A stretch of DNA of 64,000 nt, from contig NC_088130.1 of NCBI RefSeq assembly GCF_036370855.1, positions 12,987,543 to 13,051,542 on the forward strand. Direction: 5' to 3'. The notes below the pieces were generated by a model. The model was not told where the DNA came from, did no database searches, and worked only from the letters and a program-made list of their open reading frames with translations. The position numbers and the translations under genes are program-made. The stretch is from Dromaius novaehollandiae. Its lineage: Eukaryota > Chordata > Aves > Casuariiformes > Dromaiidae. Below are positions 36,709 to 50,176 of this stretch, one piece after another; the first letter of the stretch is position 1, and each line of letters opens with the position of its first letter.

Positions 36709-36925
36709 GGAGAGGAGGAGCTCATGAGACCAAAGAATCCAGCACTAAATTACAGAGGACAGAGGCTGTAATTCACGCAGCTGCTTCTAAAATATCAGTG
36801 TGTTTTCTGAAAAGGGCTTCAAAATAGACTAGACTGCTGCAGATGATCCAAAGAGTCCCCCTGAGGAGCGACTCTGTATAGCAAATGCACGTCTTGACAG
36901 GAGGACTCCAGGCTCTCCTATTTTT
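36709..36925 (+). repeat. Diverged duplicate segment, copy 2
   Basis: Partner of 34870-35100 in the same orientation, 1.8 kb away. The corresponding frame reads KLQRTEAVIHAAASKISVCF before a stop. Differences are spread throughout, so the duplication is old or the copies were independent insertions. Confidence 0.55.
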
Positions 36926-39900
36926 CATCCTTCATTTGCTTTCAGTTGTGCAGATGTTCATGAATAAAAAAGGGTCTTCCAGGAAAAAAAAATCACTGCT
37001 GGGTCAATAGGAACAAATTTTGACCAGATTGCAGGAAGATCTGTCCATCATTGTTGTAATCTTCCAACTCTTTTCCTCTTACTTGAAGCATGGACAAAAG
37101 CCAAGTTGTGTCTGCTGAATGAGTGCATCCAAAAGACATCTGAGACAGTATGACTGGGACAGTGTTCACTGGAACACTAGAAGGAAAAATAAAGTTGTTT
37201 CAGTCATCATTTTCAATCATTATTGTCACACTGTGTGACTAGTGCAAAGGCAAGGTTTGAGGATAATAACAACCAGAGGGTACAAAGGGATCTGAACAGC
37301 TTCACCTACAAGAACGTGTATTTCCCCCTTCATAGAATGAGCCATTCTTTCCATCTCCTTGTTGATAATGGCAGAAACTGGCATCGTCTAGCTGTGATTT
37401 CATAGTGAAGCTGCGGCTATAAGCGTCAAGCATTATTTCCAGGTTTCTTAACATCTCGCCATTTCATTCCCACTTTGGACACGTATAGTGGTTGGTAGTT
37501 CGGGGAAGTTCAAACGCTTCTCCAATATTACATTAACGTTAAGCAAACCATGCTCTGCCATGTTCTCAACGGGCTCTGTACGTACTATTTGTGGAAGTTA
37601 ACCTTTCTCCAACTTCTCTGCTTATTCACTGAAAAATGACAGAAAAGATCATTTCAATGCAGGCACCCCAGACTAAAGAGAATATTGAGGGTGTCCAAGC
37701 ATTTTTCCTACAAAGGGAATTGTATTATTCACTTCTAGTGAAAAAAAACCTTCTGAATCACATGCATGTAATATATATTTACAGTATTTTTAAACAAGAT
37801 GAGTGTTCAGAAAAGCAAAAATAAATGTTATTTAAGACTGTTTTGTATCTCCAACATTAGTTTAATTTCAAACATGAGAAGCTGAAGTTCATATCTAGCA
37901 AAACTTTTGAATGTTCAGTTTCCACCACTGTAACCAACACTCATTATATTTACACCAGTCCATTCTTCAGCAAGTGACCACTTTGGATTGCACCTTTCCC
38001 CATAACAAAAAATGGCCAGGAGTAAGAAAATAAACACCAGAAGTCTGGTGCAAAGCCACTGAAATCTCATAACACATACAACAGTGTACCTGAACTGTTA
38101 TTTCCCCAAGGTTTGTAGAGTTACAATGCACTAGTATCTCAGCATTTGCAAGTTATTTTCCCAAATACAATTCACCAATAACAAAGGAACAATAATCTGC
38201 CTAGTACCAGTTTCTGATTTTCTTATTTATTTCTCAGTCTATAGAAATCACTTCCACACAACAAAAATTATATAAATGCTGCACTTAACTCTGGAAAATC
38301 TTACTGAATTCTGTTAGGGGTGCAGATTTCACCTGTCTCATACCTGTTCTGCAATAAAAACAGACAATAAGAACATTACTCAAACGAAGAATATATGAAA
38401 TATATTATCTGTATATTTATGTGCACATATCATCTCTAATGGAGATAAACCTATTAAAGAGGCATCTGAGACATGAAGCGAGCGGTACAGGCTTGGGTGG
38501 AACAAGTGAATGGAAACACGCAGATAAATTTGCTGTGGTTATACAAGCAGCTCCCGGCCTCTGGAGACATCAGAGCTGAGCTTCAAAACTTCTTTTTATT
38601 TGATCTATCTTTTGAGCATTTGGGATTTCTTAGCTTTGGGTTGTTTTGTTTCATTGATTGGGTTGGTTTGTGGGGTTTTTTTGGTAGAACTATAGAGCTT
38701 TGATGTTTAGCTTCTCAAAGTGACTGTCAATAAAACAATGCTCGCTACATAACTCCAGGGAAATACATACTTAGTTGCTCAGGATCTGCACCCCAGGGGA
38801 AACGAGACAGCTGGAGAATAACAATACATCTTTATTTTGCCCACAGTGTGGAGGGTAAGACACTACCAAAATCATGACTGGATGGAAAGGTGGGCAAGGT
38901 ACGATCACTAATTGAACACCTGGTTGATGCACATGCAGCCCAAAGGTAACCTCAAGTGCTACAAGGTCCTCTGTGGCTGTGAGTATATTGGAAACTCCCT
39001 GTAGCAAAAGAGTCTACTAGTGGATATCTGAGAGCAGAAAAAACTAACACTTAAATTGGGTCAGCAGCACCCAGACTAGGAATGTGACCAACTTTGGGTC
39101 ATAATTTTATGTAACAGTTATAATATTTCACTGTCGATTTTGATGCACTGGTACTGGTCAAAAGTCATGTAGATCTTCCAGTAACCAGATTCCTATGGCC
39201 AGTAATTACAGACCCTTATTTAATGCCATTTTTGCAGTCATCTCCTTCAGGGCCTTGTACATAGACGCAGTATAAGAAACACTTCTAAATAGATGCATTT
39301 GATGCTTTTTCTCCTTATGCAGTCTCCAGAGTATATGCAAATAGAATTACCTTCATTGTCTCAACTTGGTAAAAACCAGCCATGAGTCAAAGAGTGAACA
39401 CATTTTTGGTATACCACAAGGAGGTGCAATTGATCTTTTCAAGCAACTAACTGTTGTTTTTCTTTTTTTTTTTTTTTTTTTGGCCTGCCACACTTTTAAT
39501 GCCAATTATTGTTCTGTGAATTTTGATGGTTTTCTTTGACATTTCTTTTTTGGTGTTAGATGAAAAAAGAAAGTAGTAAACTTTCCATTTCTTTGACTCC
39601 TAGCTAATGTAACTGATCTCCTCTCTAGACAGCACAGCTATGTTTTTTTTTCTCATCTGTGTTTTTTTCTCATCGGTGTTTCAGTTTCCTTGTTAACCTC
39701 ATATCCCATGCGCTGCTGATGCAGGAAAAAAAAAGGGCCATGAGAAAGTCCCCAAATCATCGTCATGATAGTGAGATTTATTTGCTTGTAGTAAATACCT
39801 TCAAATGTAGAAGTGTCAGTATTTTGAGTAAAGATAGATAGATAAATAGACAGATTGATTCATGATAGATAATGTAGTGGTAGTGTTTATCATCTACTTT

Positions 39901-41966
39901 ACACGGATACAATCAACTATTATTCTGATTTAACAAGATTAAACAGTGTTTATATATCAAAACATTGTTGTAGCCCTCTAGGCAAAACCAGTCATACTTA
40001 TATCTCACTGTATTTCAGTGATTCCAGATTATATATCACTGTATTTCTACAATGTGTCTTCTGTGGTAGGAATAAAAATAAATTTCCTTCATTTTCTGAA
40101 TTTTATCTAACATTCATGATTTTGTGAATATGGAAAATACAAGGCCAAAATATAATGTTCTGAAATAGCTGTTGCTGATAGCAGTGTTGATGAAGTGTTG
40201 ATGACAAGTAGATAAAATATTCTTAGATGAGGTCTGAACATTGTGCACTGTGTTAGTAACAACTAACAGATGACTTTTCATATTGATGCACAGTGGCCAT
40301 TTCTTATTTAGATTCCCTTGCGCTGACTTCCAAGAATCTCTATTGTTACCCTCACCTTTTATTTTTTTTCTCCTGCAATACTGTTGCCTCTTGCAAATCT
40401 GAACAGTTATCCAGTTCTCAGAATTCAGCAATGTTTTTGTTTTGTTTATGTTTTCCTTTGGGTGGAAAACCTGAAGACAGAAGCAGCAATTTCTTCAAAG
40501 CCATTATGAATATCTACAAAAGCTGCAGATATGTGCTGTTCCCTTTAGCATTTAAGCAGGTAATTGTGCATTTGCTCACAATTCCTTGCTTCTTTTGGTC
40601 AGCATTTTGTCCTGAATCTTTCTTAGCTCTTTCTTTGAAAGACTTACCAATAAGACTAATTTGGCTGAGATGGGAATACTTCTACCACAAAACTCCATTA
40701 AGCAGTACCTTTGCTATTGCATTTATATATGAGTGTTTAGGCCACATCACTCAGTTTCCACTCACACCTCTCCACATATTTTAATTGTGGTGGCTTTTAT
40801 TGTTTCAGCTATCTGTTCTCACAACTGAGCTTTATTTTTTCCTCTATTTACTCTGTGTGATAAATCATGATTATGTTGCCCTGTGACTTTTCACTCACTC
40901 TCTCTATACAATAAAGCTATATTCCCTTTTGTTTCTTGCATCTGTCATAACTTGCTTATTCCTAACCTGCCTGAGTTTAATAGAATCTGCTAACTCATCC
41001 TCTCCTGACAGGATAAATGTTACAGTATTCTGTTGTGTATAAATTATCTTGCTGTTTTAAAAACTATATTCCAAATGCTGGTGAGTACACAAAACTTTTT
41101 TTTTTCCTGAAGGCTTTGAGAAGAAAAACTAGATTAGACTCATAGAAATGAAAATGCATTAATTTATGTGTTTTTTCTTTTAATTTCGGTTTATACACGT
41201 GCTATTCTATCTCTGTTTCTTCAGAAGTTCATTTAAAACTTTTCTCTTAATAGACTATGCTAAAATTCTCCAAATAGGCAAACTAAAAAAAAAATTTTTT
41301 AAGAAAAAATCTTTTCATTTTCTTACCCTCGAAATAGAATAACGTATTTAGAATGTATGCTGAATGAATGAATGCTTATTCATATTTTCAAGGAGAAGGT
41401 AATGAACCTGAACATACCAAAATATTCATCATTTCTCTAGTAAAGACAGGACAAGATCTGAACTCCTAACTCCTTGTAGATACAGCATCTTGCTCCCTCT
41501 CACTCCATGAAAACTGCCATTCTACAGATATCTATATAGGCACCATCTATTTATCTTTATATCTAAGCAGTAATACTGGACCCATCTTCATTCCCTGCTC
41601 TTGTTGTACCACAACTTTGCCCTGATGAATCCATCTTAAAAGTCCACGCAAGCCTTGACTCCCCCTGACACTGACAAACTTTAATAACAGCTGCAGTGAT
41701 AATTTTGCAGAGAAAAGCCTCCTAAACAGCTTCATGCTAGTATGAATTTGCTACCTCAAATGAAAATAGCATGTTCTGAAGAGCTAGAGATGACTTTGTG
41801 CTTGTGTTTCACATGTGAACTTCAAAACAATTGGATCACCAAAACAAACCGAAAGAACTCCTTCCATTTTCTGTCGGGAGTCTGCTTGCAATTCCCCTAT
41901 GCAAAAATGAAAACTGAAAGCATCACACTGAGCGAGACGTGTATTACCTCCGGCAGACTAACTTAC
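36926..41966. other. No supported gene; simple repeats
   Basis: Contains a T-run at 39463-39481, a short GATA-type repeat at 39831-39850, and a T-rich 163-codon open frame at 40293-40784 judged to be chance. A minus-strand AATAAA near 38840 lies in a slightly GC-richer patch (38776-39010) that could be an old LTR or UTR fragment, but no ends or flanking repeats were found. Confidence 0.45.
39463..39481 (+). repeat. Poly-T run (19 bp)
   Basis: Uninterrupted T-run at 39463-39481. It could be the tail of an inverted retro-insertion, but no element body was recognised next to it. Confidence 0.9.
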
Positions 41967-42093
41967 CTGAGGAATGGTGTTCCCAGCCACTCCAGTGATA
42001 CTTGTTCCAGCACAGAGCTGGGAGCTGCAATTACCAGCAGTGGTGCCCCTTCTGCTGCTGGTGGCTCCCATCGTTCCTGATGCTGACATTCAG
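41967..42093 (-). other. Exon-like unit, minus strand
   Basis: The unit is 127 bp between the acceptor gttcccaaaccctttag and the strong donor CAG|gtaagt. One frame is open throughout and reads ECQHQERWEPPAAEGAPLLV then IAAPSSVLEQVSLEWLGTPF. It enters in phase 1, which fits the unit at 42654-42721. It could be an exon of a protein gene or of a long non-coding RNA. Confidence 0.35.
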
Positions 42094-42653
42094 CTAAAGG
42101 GTTTGGGAACTAACTGGTAGTTTTAATTATTGAATAGTCTTTGTGGTTGCCTCATGATCATTTTTGAGTCTGTTCAAATATGGGCTAAGTTTTGCTGGCT
42201 TCTCATTGAAGGTTAAATGAGTGAACGGCAATTAGTTCATTAAAAGACTACTGACAATGAGAAACCAGATAGTTTAATCATTTCATTAACAATCCCCAAG
42301 GTTAAATATTTGTGAGGCAAGGGTTTAATATTCTGAAATAAGTATTTTAATATCATATGAGAAAGCTGCGTAGAGAAATAAATGTATGGTGAGGTAAAAA
42401 ACATCTAGAGTCCATACCAAAGTAAGTTCAACTTGAAAATGTCAGTGGTTCAGAAGCATCCTCTTTAGGTACATCTACACTGCCAGAGAGCTCTTTAATT
42501 TACCGGGAGAATCTGGTCCACTGCACTTGTTAGTTTGCTTCTAGCCTCTCTTTTGAAGCAAACCACCAAACTTCCTCTGACACAAAATCCAGGTGGGATC
42601 AGGAATACATCTTTCCAGGAAAAATCCATATAAAAATTCTGAAGAAACCCCAC

Positions 42654-42721
42654 CTTCAGCAGTATTCCAGTGGGCTTTGTTCCTTCCTGACATCTCTCCT
42701 GCCACAAACACTCTTGAAGAA
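42654..42721 (-). other. Exon-like unit, minus strand
   Basis: The unit is 68 bp between a strong acceptor (gaagctgtttttcag) and donor AAG|gtgggg, open in two of three frames. The frame SSRVFVAGEMSGRNKAHWNT leaves in phase 1, as needed by the unit at 42093. It enters in phase 2, which one frame of the unit at 50177-50368 also provides. Confidence 0.3.
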
Positions 42722-45006
42722 CTGAAAAACAGCTTCACATTATTTCGTAAAGTATGGACTGAGACCAAATACATAGAAAATTGCACCCTAGGGGCATGGG
42801 AGAGCCATTCTAGTGCTACACAGTGTGGACTGAGCCCCTCTGCACTTCAAAGACTAGTCTTAAGTAGTGGGGCCAGAAACCACTCTGTATCATTTAAGCC
42901 TAGGGGCCAAGGGAATGGCTGCTCTGTGGTAGATGTCTTCAGGAGTGGTGACATAGCCTGGTGGTTATAAAAAGGAAGTTTGGGGTTTAGCAAACTGTAT
43001 CATTCCGAAATAAACCGTGAATCATTCCATTCTGTGCTCAGTCAGAATAAGCTGTGGGATAGGAATGAAGTATGATGGGGAAAATAGAGGAAGGAGAAGG
43101 AACTACCTGTCCTTCAAATTCTCCACACTGGAGGTAGTTAAAAGAAATACTGAGCCCCCTTCCTGAAGTCTTGGGCTGAAATCTCAAGAGCTAGGGCTTT
43201 CAGAAAGCCTTATTTAATGCCTTTTTACAGGGGCTTTGGAGGTACAATTCATGGAAGTCTGAGCTCTCCTGCAAGCCATCAGTCAGGAGTTGAGGCAGGA
43301 TTTTTCTTTTTTTTTTTCTTCTCTCTAGATAAAACAGCATTTTGACTGACATTCTTTTTATTTTTGCCAAAAAGTTCCTAATTAGACCACTGCGGTATGT
43401 GTGGAGAGCTCTCCAGGAGGAATTCTGCCTCAGGCTAATTTTCCCCCACAATCTAGAAATGCAGCTCTAATGCTTCCAAAGATACAACATACCTCTTCCT
43501 GGGTATCCAGCCAGCTCCTTGCCCATTGTGATCCCTTGAGTCCCTACTGTGTACCTTAAAATAGTCCCATACTGTACTGAAAATACATGCTGGAAACATA
43601 AGTAGACATGTGCAGGTAAACTTTTGCTAGTTCTGCAGTCGTGCTGGTAAAAGCCCACTGTGGTGCTAGCTGTGCCTCCTAGCCTCTCCTGAAGTCTCAT
43701 CCTCATTGGTTGCCATCCAAGGCGTTTTTATCCTTTGCCTAGCTCAAATATGCCCAGTCATACTGTAAGTATTCCTGAGTAAAGTGAAACACAGAGTTTT
43801 GAAATAAAGTACATGCCCTTACATTTTGCTTACTCTTAGCCACTATGCAAGAAAGAAAGAGATTCCTTATAGTCTACTTTTCATCGTTCCTGGAGAAATG
43901 ATATCTAGCCAGGCACTCAGAGAAGAAATACTTCAGCAGCCAGTTTCTTCCCTTTGAAATCTTCCGTTCAAGGTCTCGTTATCCCTGAGGCTGCTCAGGT
44001 TTTGCGATCTTGAAAGAGTAGAGCCCAAGGTTGCATGGCTGCAAATTAAGCAGTGGTGAATATTTAACTTCAGCAACTAAGCACAGATTACTTTAAATCA
44101 CTGGTAATGTCTTCAAAAAGCTGGTGTTGCAGGAGTACAAGTTTCTATTGACCTCTAGGTATCTCATTATCTTAGTTTCTTATTTACTTTGTTCTGTCAC
44201 AGATCTCCTGTAAGGTTTCTAATTCAACATACAGTTATACTAATTTTATACTAAATCCACTACTATTCTTAGAAAAATGGAGTAACACAGTGGTGTTATT
44301 GTATTTTTTATGAAGTTTTAATTTTTAAAAGTTTGAATAATACCATTATTCAACTCATTTAGCAAACATGCAATAAAGATACACAGACAAGACTTACACT
44401 TCATATGTGCCCAAACAAGGGTTTGGGCCTGGAAACGTATCACATTGTGAGCTGAAATCAGTGCAAAACTTTACAGCCCTTAATGGCATAACGAAAAGCA
44501 GATGCAGAAGACAGTCGAGCAGGGAAAGTAAATCATTAACAGTCTGTGAACATGAAATTGCTTTATGAGAAGATTAAGAAACTCCCGGATATTGTTCAGA
44601 TAAAATACTGATACAGTTTTACTCTTAGCAGATAGAGAACAAAGTTCATTTTTATTTATATTATCACCTGAGCTTAAATTGCAGTAAAAATCATCACATC
44701 ACCACTACATCAGTATCACTTCACTGATGTATTATTTATGTAAAGATCTGGCTAAGAGCATGGTTTCCAGATATCTCTCCTAAATATAGGCAGTGTTTAA
44801 GCTACATATCAACACACAGAGGTAGCTTTACAGTTGTGCTGTGTCTGTATAGTCTTGTATAGGGTTCTAGACATTTCTCAAATAGATACAATAAAGACAA
44901 CCACAGTAAGCAACTGTGAAAGAGTGAAGAATAACATTCAGATGAAATTTCAAGGCATATAATGTACAATCAAGACTCTTACAAAAACAGATAAAAAATG
45001 TTTTGA
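42722..45006. other. No supported gene
   Basis: Ordinary AT-rich sequence. A possible 28 bp micro-exon on the minus strand near 43560 (acceptor gtattttcag, donor AAG|gtacac) was seen but is too short to support. Confidence 0.45.
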
Positions 45007-45180
45007 ATAGCATGGTTCATCTTCCGCCCTGAATTTCTGGCAAAGAATGTTCCAAAAGCCCAGAAATGCAAGAAGGTCCTTAAAAGGGCTGAGCAAGATG
45101 AAGCTGATGAAGACTCCTCAGTCAGGCCTATTTTTCTAGAGTACACTGGATCTAGACCCCACGAATTCAGAATTCACTGA
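45007..45180 (+). other. Highly charged open frame, 57 codons
   Basis: The frame from 45007 to the TGA at 45178 has no ATG near its start. It reads FRPEFLAKNVPKAQKCKKVL, then KRAEQDEADEDSSVRPIFLE and a short tail. It is strikingly protein-like, with a basic then an acidic segment. A donor (TAGA|gtacac) lies inside it. It could be a fragment of a retrocopy, an exon, or chance in a purine-rich stretch. Confidence 0.25.
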
Positions 45181-46052
45181 ACTTTTCCTTAAAAGCAGTG
45201 GCTCTTCATTTGCCCCCTTCAGGCTCTCTTCTTCCATACCATTTGATTCCTTAAAAAAGTGAGGAGCTCCTCATGATGAAAAACTAGTAGTTTTAAGCAA
45301 AATCATACACAGAGACACGGGTATAAGAGCCATTCTGATCTGATGAAGAGCTGTATATGAAATTTTGTTGGTGACAGGACAGTCTTCATGCATGAACCTT
45401 CCCACCTGTGCCCCCCTTCCTCCTTTTCTGCATTAGTGAATTGCAGGAGCAGGCAGTATTTTGCAGCACTGCTGCAAGCAGTAAAATAAAGAATGATAGG
45501 AGCATTTTAGACTGGAAGAAGAGCAAATGGCATTAACAAATGTAACTTGTCATGTCTAATTTACCATTTATTTTTTATCTCCTGTTTGATGACAGATATT
45601 ATTTTTCTCATTTAACTTTCATCTTCCATGTGAGTAGAGATTGGATGCTAAGGAAGTTAAAGGATTGGCTGAAGTTCTCCATTCAAAAGGAATTCTTAAA
45701 TAAAAATTGCTTCTTTCAGAAAGCTTTTGTGATGCTGTCATTATTTCTCAGTTGTATGAACAGCAATCAGATTTATAACATTTCAAAATCTTTGCTACTG
45801 TGCATTGTAAATCTCATGCAATGAGCTAATTATCTGTATTTTACTTCTTTCTTTCCTGTTGTCTTCTTGCCATGTCCTCTGGAGATCTGAATACAATTCA
45901 GCAGTACTGAATGTCATATTGAAGTGAATAAGACTATAAGGAAATGCACAAATCTGAAGGTTTGGTGCTTAGAACTGCAAGAAAAATATAGAAGATTAGC
46001 TATAAGGTTTGCTCTTTGGTAAGTACTGCAGTAGTGCATGTTCTGGGTTAAA

Positions 46053-46112
46053 ATGGCCTTCAGGATTTTGTGGAGGATCTTCCATAAGAAGACTTGGCCC
46101 TTGTTCAGTCAG
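46053..46112 (+). other. First-coding-exon-like unit
   Basis: An ATG with a good Kozak context (A at -3, G at +4) opens 20 codons (MAFRILWRIFHKKTWPLFSQ) that end exactly at the strong donor CAG|gtaagc. A short hydrophobic and basic N-terminus of this kind could be a signal or anchor, but no following exon was identified. Confidence 0.2.
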
Positions 46113-49100
46113 GTAAGCCAATATCACCTTTCTATTTACATATACTCTGAGAACCTGGACTTTAAAACTGAATGAATTTTACCTTTAGTGTTATTGAGAT
46201 CAAAAGTGCATGGGTTATACTTTATTACATGCTTTAAGACAAAGGCAATTTACTGAATACAATTTAGTATTCTATTCTTTAGAGGTCTCCATCAGCCAAA
46301 TGGTTGTTGTGCATTTTGAAATCTTCCAGTTAAGCAGAGCAAATGGGTATTACCTATTTAAGCTGCAATGATGCATTAAGAGACACTCCTTGTTTCCCTG
46401 AGATCCCAACTTTTGTTTCATACGCGTGCATATACTTGAAAACATATGCAAGAATTCAGTTTTAGCAGCCTGCTTCTTTTCTATTTGCAATGGTCTGCCC
46501 TTCGTCTCTGGTTACAGTGTTTTGTAAAGTACTGTGGAATGTTTTATTAAACCAGTGCTCACTCAGGATTCACCTACTTCTTGTATGACTGAAGAAATAA
46601 ATTTGCAGACATTAGATTGTTCGTATTAGAGGAGGTTTGCATGCCCACCTGCTACACTAATTTGATTAATTTAATGAATATCAGTGTATATTTTCAAAGT
46701 AAGCAACTTTAGAAAAGTATGCAGTAAAAGAATGAAAGGCAAATACTGACAATGAAATCTAATGAAATAACTTATTAGAACCTGTAAATCAAAACCTACC
46801 TAATCAATCAGCTATTTTAATACACCAAATAATCCAAGCAAGCTAATCAGTATATAATAAATCAAATTCTGTTTGCAATATTCCACAACTAATCAGCAAT
46901 AATTAAACTGATTTCAGAACTACCTTGACGAGAATAAGCAAAGTACTTTCATTCAGTCTTGTAGAGAATCCAAAATAGTTTGGAAAGGATAAGGAAGTCA
47001 AAGATCAGTAGCATTTATGAATTTCTTGGCTCACAGCTTTTTCAAAATTTAACAATCCAGGGAATGTATTTTTATTCCAAATATCCCATCTATTAATTTT
47101 TTATGTGAAGATGAGTATAAAATTTGCATAGGAAGGAGGCAAAAGACATTTCAAAATGTAATTCTACCTTAAGACAGCAGGTCTCAAGTACACTCAGTAG
47201 AGAAAAGAATATCAAGATACACAAACCTCATTAATTTCAACACCCACAGTGAAACAAAAAATGAGGTAGCTCATTCATAAGCTCATTTATATGTACAAAT
47301 TCAATAGAATGAAATGAAATTATAATGAATAGAGATTTTTATATGTATAGAAATAGCCCCAACTGTAAGGAAGAAGAAATGATGATGAAAAAAAAAGATG
47401 TGAGTTTCTAATAACAGACATTGAGAATAAAGGAAGTCTTTCTGATGAAGCAGTTACAGTCTGAAATTGCTTATTAGATGTGAGTGTTACAGTGGGAAGA
47501 AAGAGAAGAATAGAACTCTGGTGGTGCCAGCTCCCCATTAAAGTGATAAATAGTTACAGGACATATTTAGACTTCCAGAAAAACGTGTTTTCCAGAAAGT
47601 GATCCCAACTTCCGTTGAACAGTGGGAGCAGAAAAACAAGCAAGAAAAATCACGCAAGGTAGATGTTCTTGTTAAGATTATGACTACATTGAAAAAACAG
47701 AACTCAATTTTTATATTAAAATGATAGGCAACTGTTATCCAATCTTCCCTGGTGTCTTCATAGTTAACGAAGCTATGTGCAAGCCTTGCTTAAGCAATAT
47801 TTACTGCGGAGGATTTTGGAAGGCTAGTTTTAAGTACTTTTTCAAGCCCTATAGCAAGTCAATCATCAATCATTCTCAATTTTTTCTGCAATAAATCTTT
47901 ATTCTAAAATGCATTCTGCAAAACTGGAAACTAACCACTCAGTCCTGGTAGTGGATGTAAAACAGAAGAACTTGTCTTTGGCCATGCTATGTAGATGTTA
48001 ACTAATTTGCTTAAATATATTGAATTCATTGCCACATTTTTTTTTAATTTCTAATTCATATTAACATTTCTAAAACAACTGTATGAATTTCTTCTTTTGC
48101 TATTCTGATTTTCTTTTTTTTAAATCCTAGTGAAAGTTTGAAAACTTCTTGGTCAGCCTCCAGTAGCAGAGGCACACATATTGGCCAACAGCTCTTCGCT
48201 GCATCCTGTAACGATGCCAACAACAAAACTGGAGCTGGAATCTGGCCTTTTCTTCAGTAAATATGTCTTAGCTCAGGCATTAATACCTTACATCTCCCAC
48301 ATTTTGGTACTGACTGTCTTGTCACACCAGATTCACAGCTGGAACAGACCCAGTTTAAAACACTGTCCAAAGAAACAAAGGACACTCTTTACTCCCTTTT
48401 TTGCCACAACCCCCACTGTATTTTTTTCTCTTAGATAAAACAAAAGATAACCAGAGGAATAATTGCTGAGCTTTGTTTGAGCTACTGTTAGAACATCAGG
48501 AGTGTTCATTAAAGTAACAATACTTGAAGTGGGAAAATAAAAGGACTTTCAAAAAGATAGCAGTAGCCTCAAAAGAAAAACAGTTGCAATTATTGAGCAT
48601 AGCTCTTTGTAAAATAGTGATTATCTCCATGGGATTGAGATATAGTTTCAGATATCATCTGAAAAGCGATACCAATAACTATTAACTGAAAACTAAACTG
48701 CAAGAAATTTCTCAGATAATGGAAAAAAATCTATTTGACTATTAAAGTTTGGGAGTCTGACCAAACCACTTTTGATAATGTAACATAAAACTCCAACGAC
48801 ATCTGCTTTCGCTACCACAAAGCCTAAGTGCCTAATCCTGATTATGTATACTATAAATTTAAATGGTTCCACTGTTATTCTGGCTTTGATAAGTATGGAT
48901 GTAAATTAAGTCAGAACTGTCCCCTAAATTGCTTTGTTTTCCTTTATTCAAAGGGAGAATATTTACAAATACTGTCCTGGCAAATACTGTCCTGGCAAAT
49001 GCTGCTTGCACAGCATTTCACATGTTCAAAGTACTCTATGGACAGTAATGAATCAGAACCAGCAATATATTATTAACTAAAGTACTCTTTCAAGTAACAT

Positions 49101-50176
49101 AAAGAGATTCAAAGGAATTCAGCCATGAAAGTTGGGTTTTGAATTCAACAAATTTTTATAAATGGAAAGAGTGGATGTTTAAGTCAAAGAGTTGAACTTT
49201 TACTATGCATTTTGTAATAGTCTGTTATATATGGTTATAATAGGTACTACATTCATTTACCATGTTGGCAGGAAATAAATGCATTTATATTTAAAAAAAG
49301 GCTGCAAAATAACTCATTTAAGTTAACTCATTTGGTAAGTCTAATTTTGAAGGCATTTATTAATGCCATTTGAAAGAAAATATAATACAAGAAGTGCTGG
49401 GGATCAGTCATGTATATACGAAAAGTCCTACAGCAACATTTAAGCTGTTGATTGTTTTAATTATCAGTGAAGCAATGTAATGGAATCTCTATAATACTTT
49501 TGACAATAACAGTTAATTACAAAGAACGGCATGTTAAAATGCAAATCAGGTAGCCATGCATGTCAGCTGACTGCACAGTCTTAAAGCTCTTGGATTTAGT
49601 CAATATTAATTCAGTGTCCTTGCCCACCTGAAAGCACCAAAACTTCTTTCAGGGCAGAAGTTCCCCTACTACAGAAAAATAGCTGATTTGAGCAGTCAAC
49701 TTGAGCAACACTTTTCTGGTAAAGCAGGTGTCTTTGGAAAAGTCTCAGACCCACTGAAACAACAGAGTTGGGTGGGTGGGTAAAAACCCACCCCAAACAA
49801 TAAGTACACAGTGAGCTAAATGCATGTCTTTGTGCAGTAAAAGCTCTTCTTCAGGTTCATTATAGGTAGTCATCCACAGAGGAAAACATCAGAAGAAGTT
49901 CTCTTTTATTCAGACATATTGCTGTCTTCAAAGACAGGAACTATTAGAAAGGGAGCCCTTGAGAAAAAACAGGCTTCATTTGTATGGAAAAATAGAAAAT
50001 AGCTCTTTATGTGACAGGTTTGTTTCACAGCTCAGTCAGCTGTGATTCAAGCTCACCATGAGGTGCAAATAGATTCCCTCACAGTCAACTCCATCTTTTT
50101 GTTAAAAGAAAGTCAGACACAACAAACTCCAAGGCAACTCTAAGAAGGTAAGGTAGAGGCACAGATAGTTGCCCAC
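46113..50176. other. No gene seen
   Basis: AT-rich DNA. Holds a 15 bp tandem duplication at 48966-48995 (caaatactgtcctgg twice) and otherwise no recognised feature. Confidence 0.5.
48966..48995 (+). repeat. 15 bp tandem duplication
   Basis: caaatactgtcctgg is repeated perfectly, head to tail. Confidence 0.95.

Noticed and set aside
38771-39010. Minus-strand 78-codon frame with AATAAA, LTR-like
   Set aside because: A TG start and a polyadenylation signal are present, but I found no opposite end and no matching target duplication, so an LTR call is not supported.
40293-40784. 163-codon + strand open frame
   Set aside because: The sequence is T-rich, which depletes TAA/TAG/TGA on this strand. 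The translation is Phe/Leu/Ser/Cys-rich with no recognisable domain, and no splice or promoter context supports it.
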